From an uncultured Fibrobacterota bacterium (GTDB lineage: Bacteria; Fibrobacterota; Chitinivibrionia; Chitinivibrionales; CAIOZP01): a stretch of 12,318 nt of DNA. The stretch spans positions 1 through 12,318 of the forward strand of contig CAIOZP010000660.1 in assembly GCA_903862805.1 (NCBI GenBank), written 5' to 3'. A program made the position numbers and the translations under genes. Positions 1 to 8,069 of this stretch are shown here, piece after piece. Position 1 is the first letter of the stretch. Every line of letters starts with the position of its first letter. The notes beneath the pieces were generated by a model, which worked only from the letters and a program-made list of their open reading frames with translations, did not search any database and was not told the origin of the DNA.

Positions 1-1
1 G

Positions 2-1471
2 CTCATCGTTGCCCGCGACGGTCGCATCTACGCAACCGGCACCGCAGCAAAGCCGATCATCTTCACTTCTATCATCGACACGATGGCAAATCCGCTTCCT
101 GTCAGCAACGATTCACGCGGACTCTGGGGCGGGATCAACATCATGGGAAGAGCTCCCAACAATGTGCCAGGTTATGTTTCAACCGACCTTTCCGCTGACG
201 TGACTATCTCCGACACAAGCTGGATTACCTACGGCGATTCTGGAAATTCAGTCGCAGCCACCTATGAGAAGAACACGCACGACACATCTGGTGTTCTTCA
301 GTATGTTTCGATTCGCTATACCGGCGCGGCCGACATGGCAGAAATCAAGGGACTCATGTTCATGTCTGTCGGTGACGGAACCATCGTTGACCATGTCGAA
401 GTTTTCGAATGCAACGAAGACGGCATCAATTTTACAGGTGGAAACGTAAACGTGAAGTATGCTATCAGCGCATTTCAGGCTGGTGATGCACTTATGCTTC
501 AGGGTGGATATCAGGGTAAAATCCAGTACTTCCTTGATATTCAGGACACAATATCCGGCGGATCGAAGAATGGTTGTCTCTCGAAATGGGAGAGCGACGA
601 TGTGGGTGCACTTCCAATCACACAGGCGAAGGTTTATAACTTCACCGGCATCGGAACCGGAGCAACAAATCCTGACACATGGAAGTACAAGTACGGTATC
701 TACATCAAGAATAACGCAGCCGGTTATCTTGTCAATTCCATTGTCACGCAGTGTTCGAACTACGGTCTGTATGTCGCCGATCTTGGCACAGCCGATTCTC
801 TTCAGATCATGAATTCCCGTGCCCGTCTTGATGAAGGCAAGCTTCAGATCAAGAACAACATTTTCTACGGATTCGGCAAGGGCAATTCCATTGACAGCAT
901 CTGCAATGGTCTTGTATTCCTTCAGGACTACATGGAAGCAGACTCGAACAGCAATGATCGTTCTGATCCAGCGCTTGGTGGACTGTCATGGAACCGCGAC
1001 AGCACGCTCGACCCACGGCCTTCTGCAAGTGGTCCGGCAACGACTCATGTAGCAACAGTTCCCAACGACGGTTTCTTTGATCAGACAACATATCGCGGTG
1101 CATTTGATCCCGAGGGTTCGCTCTGGGCAGCTGGTTGGTCGGTTCTTGCTACAACCAAGATCTTTGCTTCTGCATCGGTTGTCGTTCCGATCATTAGCGA
1201 GACATCAACTGCCAAGTCTCTTGCGAATCTCAGACTTTCCGGCGCAGGTGATTTCCGTCAGCTTTCATGGAATCAGCCGATGGGCGCTCAGTCGAGCGTG
1301 AAACTTTTTGCTACAAACGGCAAGCTTATTCACACCTTTGCAAATGGTTACAGAACTGCAGGCGAGCAGTCACTTGCACTTTCTCTTCGTGGAATTCCTT
1401 CGGGAGTTTATGTGCTTCAGCTTAGAAGCGGTGATCTGATGCGTTCATGTGTTGTCGCAAGACAGCAGTAA
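2..1471 (+). CDS. Surface beta-helix-like protein with C-terminal sorting-type tail (5' end outside window)
   Basis: The reading frame is open to the left edge, so the gene starts outside the window; the first ATG in view (83) is internal, because the upstream codons read LIVARDGRIYATGTAAKPII, a coherent part of the same domain. 489 residues are visible. The pattern GLWGGINIMGRAPNNVPG (residues 40-57), then SGVLQYVSIRYTG (96-108), then VEVFECNEDGINFTGGNVNV (131-150), is the layout of a family of large secreted beta-helix-like proteins in Bacteroidota, Fibrobacterota and Gemmatimonadota. The last 80 or so residues form a small beta-domain ending with IPSGVYVLQLRSGDL, the style of a type IX secretion C-terminal domain (Por_Secre_tail), which suggests export to the cell surface. 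It lies just before a TonB-dependent receptor, and a capture or binding role for the receptor's ligand is inferred. The ligand is unknown. Confidence 0.8.
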   Translation, partial: LIVARDGRIYATGTAAKPIIFTSIIDTMANPLPVSNDSRGLWGGINIMGRAPNNVPGYVSTDLSADVTISDTSWITYGDSGNSVAATYEKNTHDTSGVLQYVSIRYTGAADMAEIKGLMFMSVGDGTIVDHVEVFECNEDGINFTGGNVNVKYAISAFQAGDALMLQGGYQGKIQYFLDIQDTISGGSKNGCLSKWESDDVGALPITQAKVYNFTGIGTGATNPDTWKYKYGIYIKNNAAGYLVNSIVTQCSNYGLYVADLGTADSLQIMNSRARLDEGKLQIKNNIFYGFGKGNSIDSICNGLVFLQDYMEADSNSNDRSDPALGGLSWNRDSTLDPRPSASGPATTHVATVPNDGFFDQTTYRGAFDPEGSLWAAGWSVLATTKIFASASVVVPIISETSTAKSLANLRLSGAGDFRQLSWNQPMGAQSSVKLFATNGKLIHTFANGYRTAGEQSLALSLRGIPSGVYVLQLRSGDLMRSCVVARQQ

Positions 1472-1480
1472 TTTCCATAG

Positions 1481-1524
1481 TGAGTCAGGATCTGTTTTTC
1501 AGATCCTGACTCATCTCTGTTTTC
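1481..1524 (+). terminator. Rho-independent terminator after the surface protein gene
   Basis: A perfect 14-bp inverted repeat (TGAGTCAGGATCTG at 1481-1494, its complement at 1500-1513) closes on a TTTTT loop and is followed by TCTCTGTTTTCT. It starts 9 nt after the stop codon. The following tail is T-rich but interrupted, so some readthrough into the receptor gene 48 nt further on is possible. Confidence 0.85.
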
Positions 1525-1561
1525 TAAAAATTGAAAAGCTTTAGCTGTCTGATGGAGAATT

Positions 1562-4450
1562 ATGAAATACCTTCCGGCTGTGTGTGTTCTTTTGTTCTGC
1601 TCCATGCCATCATTCGGATCTCCAGACAGTACCATTACAAAACAATCTGCAATTACCGGCGATTCATCGCAGACGATCATTTCGGCAAGCAATCCTGTAG
1701 CCGTCGATACAACGGCAAAGATCAAGACCGATTCCACAAGCGAGATCGTAGTGTCCGATTCTTCAAGTCATCCCAAAGACACAGTCTCTAAGAAACCAAC
1801 TTCCGATTCGGCGCACATTTTAATAGCGAAAGATACGACACAGAACCATATAAACGATTCACTGCTGAAATCGGCCAATCAACTTGATAAATCGGTGGTT
1901 GTCGGAAAGTCTGAGGGTCAGGCCGATGCCTACAACAAGCAAAGAAATTCCGACAATCTCAAGAACATTGTAGATGCCGAACTGATCCAGAAACTTCCCG
2001 ATCAGTCAACCGCCGATGCGCTTCAGCGTGTTCCTGGTGTTTCGATTGAACGATCACAGGGCGAAGGGCGATACGTTCAGATCAGGGGAACGGAATCTCG
2101 CTTGTCAACGGTAACGATTAACGGTCAGAGCATTGCCTCGCCTGATGCACAGACCAGAGCAGTTGCGCTCAATGTCATTCCGGCCGATCAGCTCGCCGAA
2201 ATTGAAGTGAGCAAGGTTCTCACTCCCGATATGGACGGCGACGCCATTGGTGGCACAGTGAATCTTGTGACCTCGGCGGCAAAGGACAAACATCTGAAAC
2301 TCAAGGCGACTCTCACTCCTGGCTACACACATCTCTCGAATACTCCGATATGGCAGGGATCTGCAAGTATCAGCAAATGTTTTCTTCCCGATGCGAAACT
2401 GGGCGTGCTTTTTGGTGGAAGCTATTACAGGGACGACAGGGAAACTCATGGCGTTGAACTGACATGGGACACGTCGGTCTATATTCCTTCTGGCCAGCGT
2501 GGCGGCTACCTTTACAACATGCAATACCGCGACTACAATAAAGCCAATCAGCGCCTCGGCTTGAACGGCAGACTCGACTATCGCTTTACAAAAGAGTCCA
2601 ATATTTTTCTTGTCGGCTCCTACAACAATTACGGAATTCATGAACTCCGGCGAACACTTGGCATGGATATGCAGGATCAGGATGCGCGTCCGATGAGCAA
2701 TGCCGATGTCGTGGGCGATGTTCCGACAACCAGATCAATTAAAGATCGCGTTAAAGATCAGAAGATCATCAGCACTACTCTTGGCGGAAAAGTAAAAATC
2801 GCCAAGCTCGAACTTGACGGGAATCTTTCATATTCCTATGCCAACACAAACGAACCTGATGAAATGACAGTTACTTTCGAAAGAACAGCCGGATTGTCGT
2901 ATCATTTCGACCACAGCAATTCCGACCGACCGGTTTTCGAGCCGATAAGAATCAATGATTATAAGTTCGGACTGCTGGGCACAGGAAAAGAAGTTTTCAA
3001 TTACGATTCATCGTTTGATACCGCAATGAACCTGTTCAAGTTCGGTTCTGCAAAGGTCGAGAATACTTTTTCGGAAGAAAACTCATTTTCGGGACAATTC
3101 AATGCAAAGATTCCATTCGACTTAAATTTTGGTGGCTTTGAATTAAAGGCCGGAGCGAAAGCTCTTGATCATACAAAGCGTCAGACAATTGCTGTTACAG
3201 CCATCAGCGACACCGGTCCAAAATTTGCCACCGGAGGCCTCGACAAATTTCTTGACAGTTATTCCAACGATCATTTCTATAACGATCTTTACAAAATGAA
3301 CAATATGCCTGACATTGCAAGGTTTCGAAATTATATAGACACCCCGAACATCAAAGATGCCAATAACAGGTTGGTTTTAGATGCGACATCAAGCCACATG
3401 TCGATCGACCCAGAAACATTTACTGCCCGTGATTTCAACGGTGCAGGTTATCTGATGGGAACTCTCAAGACGGATTTGTGGAAGCTCATCGCAGGTGCAA
3501 GAATGGAATACACATCAATGCACTATTCCGGGTTTACCGATTCAGTAAACAGCTCCAATAACTGGGTCAGCACAGAAAAAGTTGAAGTGTACAGAAAATT
3601 CATTTATCCGCTTCCGATGGTTATCTCGAAATTTTCACCGGCTAAAAACATGAACCTGAGGCTTTCGTACACGCGATCTTTTTCACGGCCGAACTGGTTC
3701 GATCTGGTTCCACACACTGTTTATAATGTCGATGATAATGTTCATACCGCCACAAAAGGCAATCCGGATCTCAGGCCGACCACTTCCAACAACTTCGATC
3801 TTAGCGGGGAATACTTTTTCAACAACAAAAAAAGCATTTTGTCAGCAGGAGCGTTTTTCAAACGCATGCACGATTATGTTTTCTCGGCAGAGATCGACAC
3901 ATACTTCAATCAGTCAAAGACTGCATGGACATATTACACCAAGGGCAATGGCGATCACGCGAACGTTGCCGGAGTAGAGCTTGAGTTCCAGTCGCAGTTG
4001 TTTTTTATCCCAGGCTTCTTCGGTGGTTTCGGCATGAGTGGCAATTACATTTACACATATTCAAATACGGTAGTTCCAGGATCTACGGAGAACACCGCAC
4101 TGCCCGGTCAATCTAAACACGTTGGAAACGTAGCCGTGTTTTTTGAAAAATACGGGTTCAACGGACGCGTCGCACTCAACTATCAAAGCAAGTGCATCGT
4201 TGAACTCGCAAGCTCCAAAAACAATTTCGGGAATACTTACAACTGCAACACTTATATCGACGATCATGCGCAGCTTGACTGCTCCATTTCCCAGAAAATT
4301 CCAATAAAGAAAACATCGCTGACGGTAGTTGTCGAGATGAACAACCTGACCAATGCGCCCAAGAAACTTTATCTCGGTGATGTAAAACATACTACCCAGA
4401 TGGAGTACTATGGATGGACTGGTCAGCTCGGATTAAGGTTCGAGTTTTGA
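1562..4450 (+). CDS. TonB-dependent outer-membrane receptor
   Basis: This 962-residue outer-membrane transporter is driven by TonB-ExbBD. Residues 1-20 look like a signal peptide (MKYLPAVCVLLFCSMPSFGS). Residues 21-110 are an unusual Ser/Thr/Asp-rich low-complexity linker. A TonB-box-like SVVVGK lies at 111-116, and the plug domain covers about 125-240 with ALQRVPGVSIER, YVQIRGTESRLSTVTINGQ and the highly typical EVSKVLTPDMDGDAIGGTVN. This plug is of the Xanthomonas/Caulobacter-type receptor family (TIGR01782-like). The rest is a long beta-barrel with alternating aromatic strands, ending in GLRFEF with the usual C-terminal Phe. The start has GGAG at 1554-1557. Substrate cannot be read from sequence; a phosphatase gene follows 104 nt later, so a phosphorylated compound or its product is a fair guess. 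No SusD-type partner is present. Confidence 0.92.
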   Translation: MKYLPAVCVLLFCSMPSFGSPDSTITKQSAITGDSSQTIISASNPVAVDTTAKIKTDSTSEIVVSDSSSHPKDTVSKKPTSDSAHILIAKDTTQNHINDSLLKSANQLDKSVVVGKSEGQADAYNKQRNSDNLKNIVDAELIQKLPDQSTADALQRVPGVSIERSQGEGRYVQIRGTESRLSTVTINGQSIASPDAQTRAVALNVIPADQLAEIEVSKVLTPDMDGDAIGGTVNLVTSAAKDKHLKLKATLTPGYTHLSNTPIWQGSASISKCFLPDAKLGVLFGGSYYRDDRETHGVELTWDTSVYIPSGQRGGYLYNMQYRDYNKANQRLGLNGRLDYRFTKESNIFLVGSYNNYGIHELRRTLGMDMQDQDARPMSNADVVGDVPTTRSIKDRVKDQKIISTTLGGKVKIAKLELDGNLSYSYANTNEPDEMTVTFERTAGLSYHFDHSNSDRPVFEPIRINDYKFGLLGTGKEVFNYDSSFDTAMNLFKFGSAKVENTFSEENSFSGQFNAKIPFDLNFGGFELKAGAKALDHTKRQTIAVTAISDTGPKFATGGLDKFLDSYSNDHFYNDLYKMNNMPDIARFRNYIDTPNIKDANNRLVLDATSSHMSIDPETFTARDFNGAGYLMGTLKTDLWKLIAGARMEYTSMHYSGFTDSVNSSNNWVSTEKVEVYRKFIYPLPMVISKFSPAKNMNLRLSYTRSFSRPNWFDLVPHTVYNVDDNVHTATKGNPDLRPTTSNNFDLSGEYFFNNKKSILSAGAFFKRMHDYVFSAEIDTYFNQSKTAWTYYTKGNGDHANVAGVELEFQSQLFFIPGFFGGFGMSGNYIYTYSNTVVPGSTENTALPGQSKHVGNVAVFFEKYGFNGRVALNYQSKCIVELASSKNNFGNTYNCNTYIDDHAQLDCSISQKIPIKKTSLTVVVEMNNLTNAPKKLYLGDVKHTTQMEYYGWTGQLGLRFEF

Positions 4451-4554
4451 GCGTGTGGCACAAAACGATTAACAGGATTCTCTTGCAGTTCGAGCCAAAT
4501 GCTAATTATTCACTGATATATTCAAAAACGATAAATGTTTCTTAAAAGGAGAAA

Positions 4555-5550
4555 ATGATGTTGAGACTCAGATGGGAACCGGTAGCACTTGTCATGTCGC
4601 TTTTGGTCGGCGGAGCCTTTGGACAGTCGGCAAAAGTTAATGAACTTCCAGATTCACTTGCAAAGCAGTACAAGAAAAAGGGTGGACTCAATTTCATCAT
4701 CTTCGGAGACTGGGGACGCAACGGTTATTTCAACCAGAAAGAAGTCGCCGATGAAATGGGTCTTGTCGCCGAAGCCGCAGGTACCGAATTCATCATTTCC
4801 GCCGGAGACAATTTTCAGATCAACGGTGTACGCAGCGTGAACGATCCGCTATGGCAGACAAGCTACGAAAGCATCTATACTCATCCGGCGCTTCTCAAAG
4901 ACTGGTATGTCGTTCTTGGCAATCACGACTACCACGGCAATCCACAGGCCGAGGTGGATTACACCAAGGTAAGCCGTCGCTGGAACATGCCTTCACGCTA
5001 TTATGTGGTGCATAAAAAGCTTGGCGAAAAGGATTCAACGACCGCCGATTTCTTTTTCCTCGATACTCCTCCGCTCCAGAGGAAATATCACTCGGAGGAC
5101 GGGTACAGCGATCTCAACAAGCAGGACACTGCCGCGCAGTTGAAATGGCTTGATCAGGCGCTTAAAGCCTCAAAGAGTCGCTGGAAGATTGTTGTTGGTC
5201 ATCATCCGGTTTATTCAAGCGGTGGCCATGGAACAAAAGACGAAGATATTATCGTTGACATGCCAAAGCGATTCGCGAAATTCTTTGCATCACATGGTGT
5301 TGATGCATATTTCTGCGGACACGATCATGATTTTGAATACATCAAACAGAACGACAGCCCTGTCAACTATTTCGTGATTGGCAATGGTTCCGAAACACGT
5401 CCGATCAAAGCCGGACCGGCCACAGTTTTCGCGAAGTCCTTCTCGGGTTTCACTACGGTTAACCTGTCGAAAAACACGATGACAGTTAGCGCAATTGATC
5501 TGAAGGGCAACATCGTTTATACCACGGCAATTCCAAAGGCCGCAAAATAA
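4555..5550 (+). CDS. ACP5-like secreted acid phosphatase (metallophosphoesterase)
   Basis: This 331-residue protein belongs to the calcineurin-like metallophosphoesterases and most resembles the small purple acid phosphatases of the ACP5/TRAP type, which hydrolyse phosphomonoesters. All five metal-site blocks are present in order: GDWG (51-54), GDNFQ (84-88), GNHDY (122-126), GHHP (215-218) and GHDH (255-258). The stretch YTKVSRRWNMPSRYY is also typical of ACP5. The second block normally reads GDNFY, whose Tyr binds the ferric ion and gives the purple colour; here it is Gln88. An N-terminal signal peptide (about 1-23, cleavage near AFG) indicates a periplasmic or exported enzyme. Two adjacent ATG codons exist (4555 and 4558); AAAGGAG ending at 4551 is better spaced (6 nt) from 4558, so the true start may be one codon later. 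It is probably co-transcribed with the propeller gene 27 nt downstream. Confidence 0.9.
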   Translation: MMLRLRWEPVALVMSLLVGGAFGQSAKVNELPDSLAKQYKKKGGLNFIIFGDWGRNGYFNQKEVADEMGLVAEAAGTEFIISAGDNFQINGVRSVNDPLWQTSYESIYTHPALLKDWYVVLGNHDYHGNPQAEVDYTKVSRRWNMPSRYYVVHKKLGEKDSTTADFFFLDTPPLQRKYHSEDGYSDLNKQDTAAQLKWLDQALKASKSRWKIVVGHHPVYSSGGHGTKDEDIIVDMPKRFAKFFASHGVDAYFCGHDHDFEYIKQNDSPVNYFVIGNGSETRPIKAGPATVFAKSFSGFTTVNLSKNTMTVSAIDLKGNIVYTTAIPKAAK

Positions 5551-5564
5551 GCAGGTATTCCTGC
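5551..5564 (+). other. Intercistronic stem-loop before the propeller gene
   Basis: GCAGG-TATT-CCTGC forms a perfect 5-bp stem with a 4-nt loop directly after the phosphatase stop codon and immediately before the GGAGAG ribosome-binding site (5565-5570). There is no T-run, so it is not a standard terminator; it might tune mRNA stability or translation between the two genes. Confidence 0.4.
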
Positions 5565-5577
5565 GGAGAGAAATATC

Positions 5578-6618
5578 ATGAAAAGAGTATTGCTGTTCAT
5601 TGGTTGTGCGTCGTTCATTTCTTACGGTCTTCTTGCTGCCGATAAGGTCGCAGCGTCAGCCTTCACCATCGTAAACAGAATCCATCTTGATGGTGACGGC
5701 GGTTGGGATTGTGCCAGAATTGACGATGAAACCGGCCACCTGTTTGTGTCGCACGAGAATCAGGTACATATCGTTGATGTCGCTACACAGAAGCAGATCG
5801 GACTTGTTTCCGACACCAAAGGTGTTCACGACATGGCCTTTGTACAGAAACTGAACAAAGCGTATATCAGCAACGGAAAAGATTCTTCTGTGACCGTTGT
5901 CGATCTCAAGACCTTTGCCTTCATCAAAAAGATTTCTGTTACCGGACAAAGTCCTGATGCAATCATTTACGATTCTTTTTCAGGCAATGTTTATGATTTC
6001 AACGGAAAAAGTTCCAACGTAACAGTTATCAATCCGAATACCGACAGTGTTATTGCCACAATGCCTCTTGACGGTGGGCCGGAGTTTGCAGCGTCCAACG
6101 AAAAGGGACTTGTTTATGTCAATCTTGAGGATCAGGGATTGGTTGGTGTGATTGACACCAAATCAAACAAGATCATTAAGCATTGGCCCGTGGCACCTGC
6201 ATCAAAACCATGCGCAATGGCAATCGACACCAAAGACCACAGGCTCTTTATCGGTTGTCGCAGCAAGGTCATGATAGTGATGGATGAATCCAATGGAAAA
6301 GTTATCACATCGCTTCCAATCGGCGATCATGTTGATGCTGCGGCGTATGATTCTGCGACCAAACAGATATTCTTCTCGAACGGTGAAGGGACAGTCACAG
6401 TAATCCAGAAGTCGGGAAAGGATTCTTACAGTGTGCTTGAAAACATCCCGACGCAAAAAGGTTCAAAGACAATGGCGTACAGTGAAAAGACACACCATCT
6501 GTATCTGCCCGGTGCAGAATATGATGCCGTGACCAGCGCAACGACAACTGAAAATCCGAAGCCCAAGGCAACAGTAAAATCGGGAACATTCGTTGTTCTC
6601 GATATTGCGCCGAAGTAA
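5578..6618 (+). CDS. YncE/YVTN-type beta-propeller protein, exported
   Basis: This 346-residue protein has a signal peptide (MKRVLLFIGCASFISYGLLA, cleavage near residue 21-27) followed by repeated propeller blades. Blade strands recur with the pattern of the YncE/YVTN family: HLFVSHENQVHIVDVATQK (54-72), KAYISNGKDSSVTVVDLKT (94-112), NVYDFNGKSSNVTVINPNT (137-155), LVYVNLEDQGLVGVIDTKS (178-196), RLFIGCRSKVMIVMDESNG (222-240) and QIFFSNGEGTVTVIQKSG (263-280), with a last blade closing at GTFVVLDI. Blades are about 42 residues apart. Such proteins are periplasmic or surface-bound and often act as binding scaffolds; catalytic activity is not evident. The GGAGAG site lies 7 nt before ATG. Its position 27 nt behind the phosphatase suggests an operon and a shared job, perhaps binding substrate or partner proteins. 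Confidence 0.85.
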   Translation: MKRVLLFIGCASFISYGLLAADKVAASAFTIVNRIHLDGDGGWDCARIDDETGHLFVSHENQVHIVDVATQKQIGLVSDTKGVHDMAFVQKLNKAYISNGKDSSVTVVDLKTFAFIKKISVTGQSPDAIIYDSFSGNVYDFNGKSSNVTVINPNTDSVIATMPLDGGPEFAASNEKGLVYVNLEDQGLVGVIDTKSNKIIKHWPVAPASKPCAMAIDTKDHRLFIGCRSKVMIVMDESNGKVITSLPIGDHVDAAAYDSATKQIFFSNGEGTVTVIQKSGKDSYSVLENIPTQKGSKTMAYSEKTHHLYLPGAEYDAVTSATTTENPKPKATVKSGTFVVLDIAPK

Positions 6619-6735
6619 GTCGCAGGATACGCTACAAGGATCCGGAACTCCACGGCATATCTGTCCGGAAATGATTTTGGATAGTCTTGTCGTGGAAATA
6701 TTCCGCGAGAAAATTTTATCAGGATTGGATCAGCA

Positions 6736-7596
6736 ATGGCTCCGTCAAATTTGTCCGTAAGCAGTACAGCCGAAAAGGCAATCGGCAAGATCCCTCAGAT
6801 AACGCTCTTCTGCTGGATCATGAAGATCTGTGCAACCACTCTCCGCGAGACCGGCGGCGATCTGCTTTCAATGACATTGAATGTCGGGTATGCAGTAAGT
6901 TCGCTGATATTGATTTCAATATTTCTATTCAGTCTGTTCGTTCAATTGAAGGCGAAGAAATACCATCCGTCTTTATACTGGCTCGTCATTCTCACCACGA
7001 GCACAGCGGGCACAACGATGTCGGATTTCATGGATCGCACGCTTGCTCTGGGCTATATAAACGGAACAATCATCCTTGTGACCCTGCTGGTAACGGTGCT
7101 GGTTGTCTGGAAGCTTGTAATTGGTACGCTCGATGTGGTGCATATCAAAACCTTTCGTGCCGAGCTGTTCTACTGGACGGCCATACTGTTTTCAAACACA
7201 CTCGGAACCGCATTGGGCGACTTTTTAGCCGACAGTTCCGGGCTTGGTTTCGCAGGAGGCGCGATACTGATCTCTTCCCTTCTGGCTGTTATTGTTTTGC
7301 TAAATTTCACAACAAAGATTTCGAAAGTTGCCTTGTTCTGGGCTGCATTTGTATTGACCCGCCCCTTCGGTGCAACAATGGGAGACCTGCTTACAAAGTC
7401 CCATATCAAGGGTGGATTAGGCTTTGGAACAATCGGATCCTCAGCAGTGTTGCTATCGGTTCTAATAGGTTTAGTTGTTTGGACGATATACACAGAAAAG
7501 AAAACATCCCAAGTTGCCGTTCCATCATCCGAACATCCGTTCTTCATACCGACTGAAGATTTCCCTGCTGAAATTGTGGTGAAGGAAATCGATTAA
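6736..7596 (+). CDS. DUF347/COG4705 four-repeat membrane protein
   Basis: This 286-residue integral membrane protein of unknown function belongs to the COG4705 group with DUF347 repeats. Four internal repeats share a small-residue core with an Asp and a trailing LG[FY] or similar: TTLRETGGDLL (34-44), TAGTTMSDFMDRTLALGY (90-107), TLGTALGDFLADSSGLGF (155-172) and PFGATMGDLL then GLGFG (210-231). The repeated Asp residues are D42, D97, D162 and D217. Each repeat is followed by a hydrophobic segment, giving roughly seven or eight membrane spans. Asp in repeated membrane motifs suggests a transporter or ion-binding site, but this is inference. The ribosome-binding site is weak (GGAT at 6727-6730). 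No terminator separates it from the propeller gene 117 nt upstream. Another plus-strand frame is open over the same region but is rich in Cys, His and Arg and is not coding. Confidence 0.82.
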   Translation: MAPSNLSVSSTAEKAIGKIPQITLFCWIMKICATTLRETGGDLLSMTLNVGYAVSSLILISIFLFSLFVQLKAKKYHPSLYWLVILTTSTAGTTMSDFMDRTLALGYINGTIILVTLLVTVLVVWKLVIGTLDVVHIKTFRAELFYWTAILFSNTLGTALGDFLADSSGLGFAGGAILISSLLAVIVLLNFTTKISKVALFWAAFVLTRPFGATMGDLLTKSHIKGGLGFGTIGSSAVLLSVLIGLVVWTIYTEKKTSQVAVPSSEHPFFIPTEDFPAEIVVKEID

Positions 7597-7695
7597 GAAA
7601 TCTGGTTCACCCTTATTTTATCAATCTGAATTCTATTTCCACAGATTCAAAAAAGAAGGCTGCTTCAAAAACGGAGAAAACGTCGGTGCTTTTAG

Positions 7696-7827
7696 GTGGA
7701 GACATCCTTCGAAGACATCAAACGCAATCGTCTGCTCACACGGTTCAATCTTCGCGGCATGACAAATGTTCTTACAGAATCGCTGATGATGGCAATGGCC
7801 TACAACATCCGTAAAATGCCCGTATGA
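7696..7827 (+). pseudogene. IS1182-like transposase, C-terminal remnant
   Basis: The plus-strand frame reads VETSFEDIKRNRLLTRFNL, then RGMTNVLTESLMMAMAYNI, then RKMPV and a TGA stop at 7825-7827. This matches the usual C-terminus of IS1182-type DDE transposases, which run VExxFGxIKxNxxFxRFxLRGxxKVxxExxLxxxAxNLxK. In-frame TAG stands directly upstream (7693-7695), and no other frame upstream continues the domain, so the catalytic part is gone. Only 43 to 44 residues remain out of a usual 450 or more. It is not translated as such in all likelihood. Confidence 0.72.
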
Positions 7828-7841
7828 GGGGCTTTTCAACG

Positions 7842-8048
7842 CTGAAAAATTTTCCAGATATTTAACAGGCTACTAAAAAAGTTTCTCCGGAGTCTTTGCG
7901 GCTACAAACATCGTGATCGTGTGTTATGTCATTTGCCGATATTTTACAAATATCGCCTGCATGACCTTCCTTCGCGCACTCGTTTTCGCTCTCAAATCCT
8001 CTCGAAACTCTTCTTTAGTACCCTGTTAACTGAGCAAAAGTTTTTCAG
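7842..8048. repeat. Large imperfect palindrome of about 207 bp
   Basis: Arms match around a centre near 7946. The inner block CGATATTT (7937-7944) is perfectly complementary to 7948-7955 with a TAC loop. The middle blocks 7861-7881 and 8010-8030 match at 18 of 21 positions (cores TTAACAGG and CCTGTTAA). The outer block CTGAAAAA (7842-7849) matches TTTTTCAG (8041-8048). Stretches between blocks match partly with short gaps (for example GTCAT at 7928-7932 against ATGAC at 7961-7965). It could be the body of a MITE, a structured RNA, or a hairpin substrate. Confidence 0.7.
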
Positions 8049-8069
8049 TGAATTGGTACAGATTAAGAA

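Noticed and set aside
83..85. ATG at 83 as start of the surface protein
   Set aside because: The same frame is open to the left edge and the upstream codons belong to the same domain, so the start lies outside the window.
2105..2641. A 178-codon minus-strand open frame inside the receptor gene
   Set aside because: It lies opposite the conserved plug and early barrel of the TonB-dependent receptor and has no recognisable domain.
6687..7556. A 289-codon open frame on the plus strand overlapping the DUF347 gene
   Set aside because: Its translation is rich in Cys, His and Arg with no domain pattern, while the overlapping frame has four membrane repeats of a known family. It is a shadow.
7960..8030. 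A possible minus-strand coding remnant within the palindrome
   Set aside because: The translated segment has a stop directly upstream and no family resemblance; the arm complementarity explains the sequence better.
7854..8036. The palindrome as an integron attC site (ATTTAAC on the left, GTTAACT on the right)
   Set aside because: The left box fits RYYYAAC, but the right box breaks GTTRRRY, the span is longer than usual attC sites, and the symmetry extends outside the boxes. No integrase or cassette series is visible.
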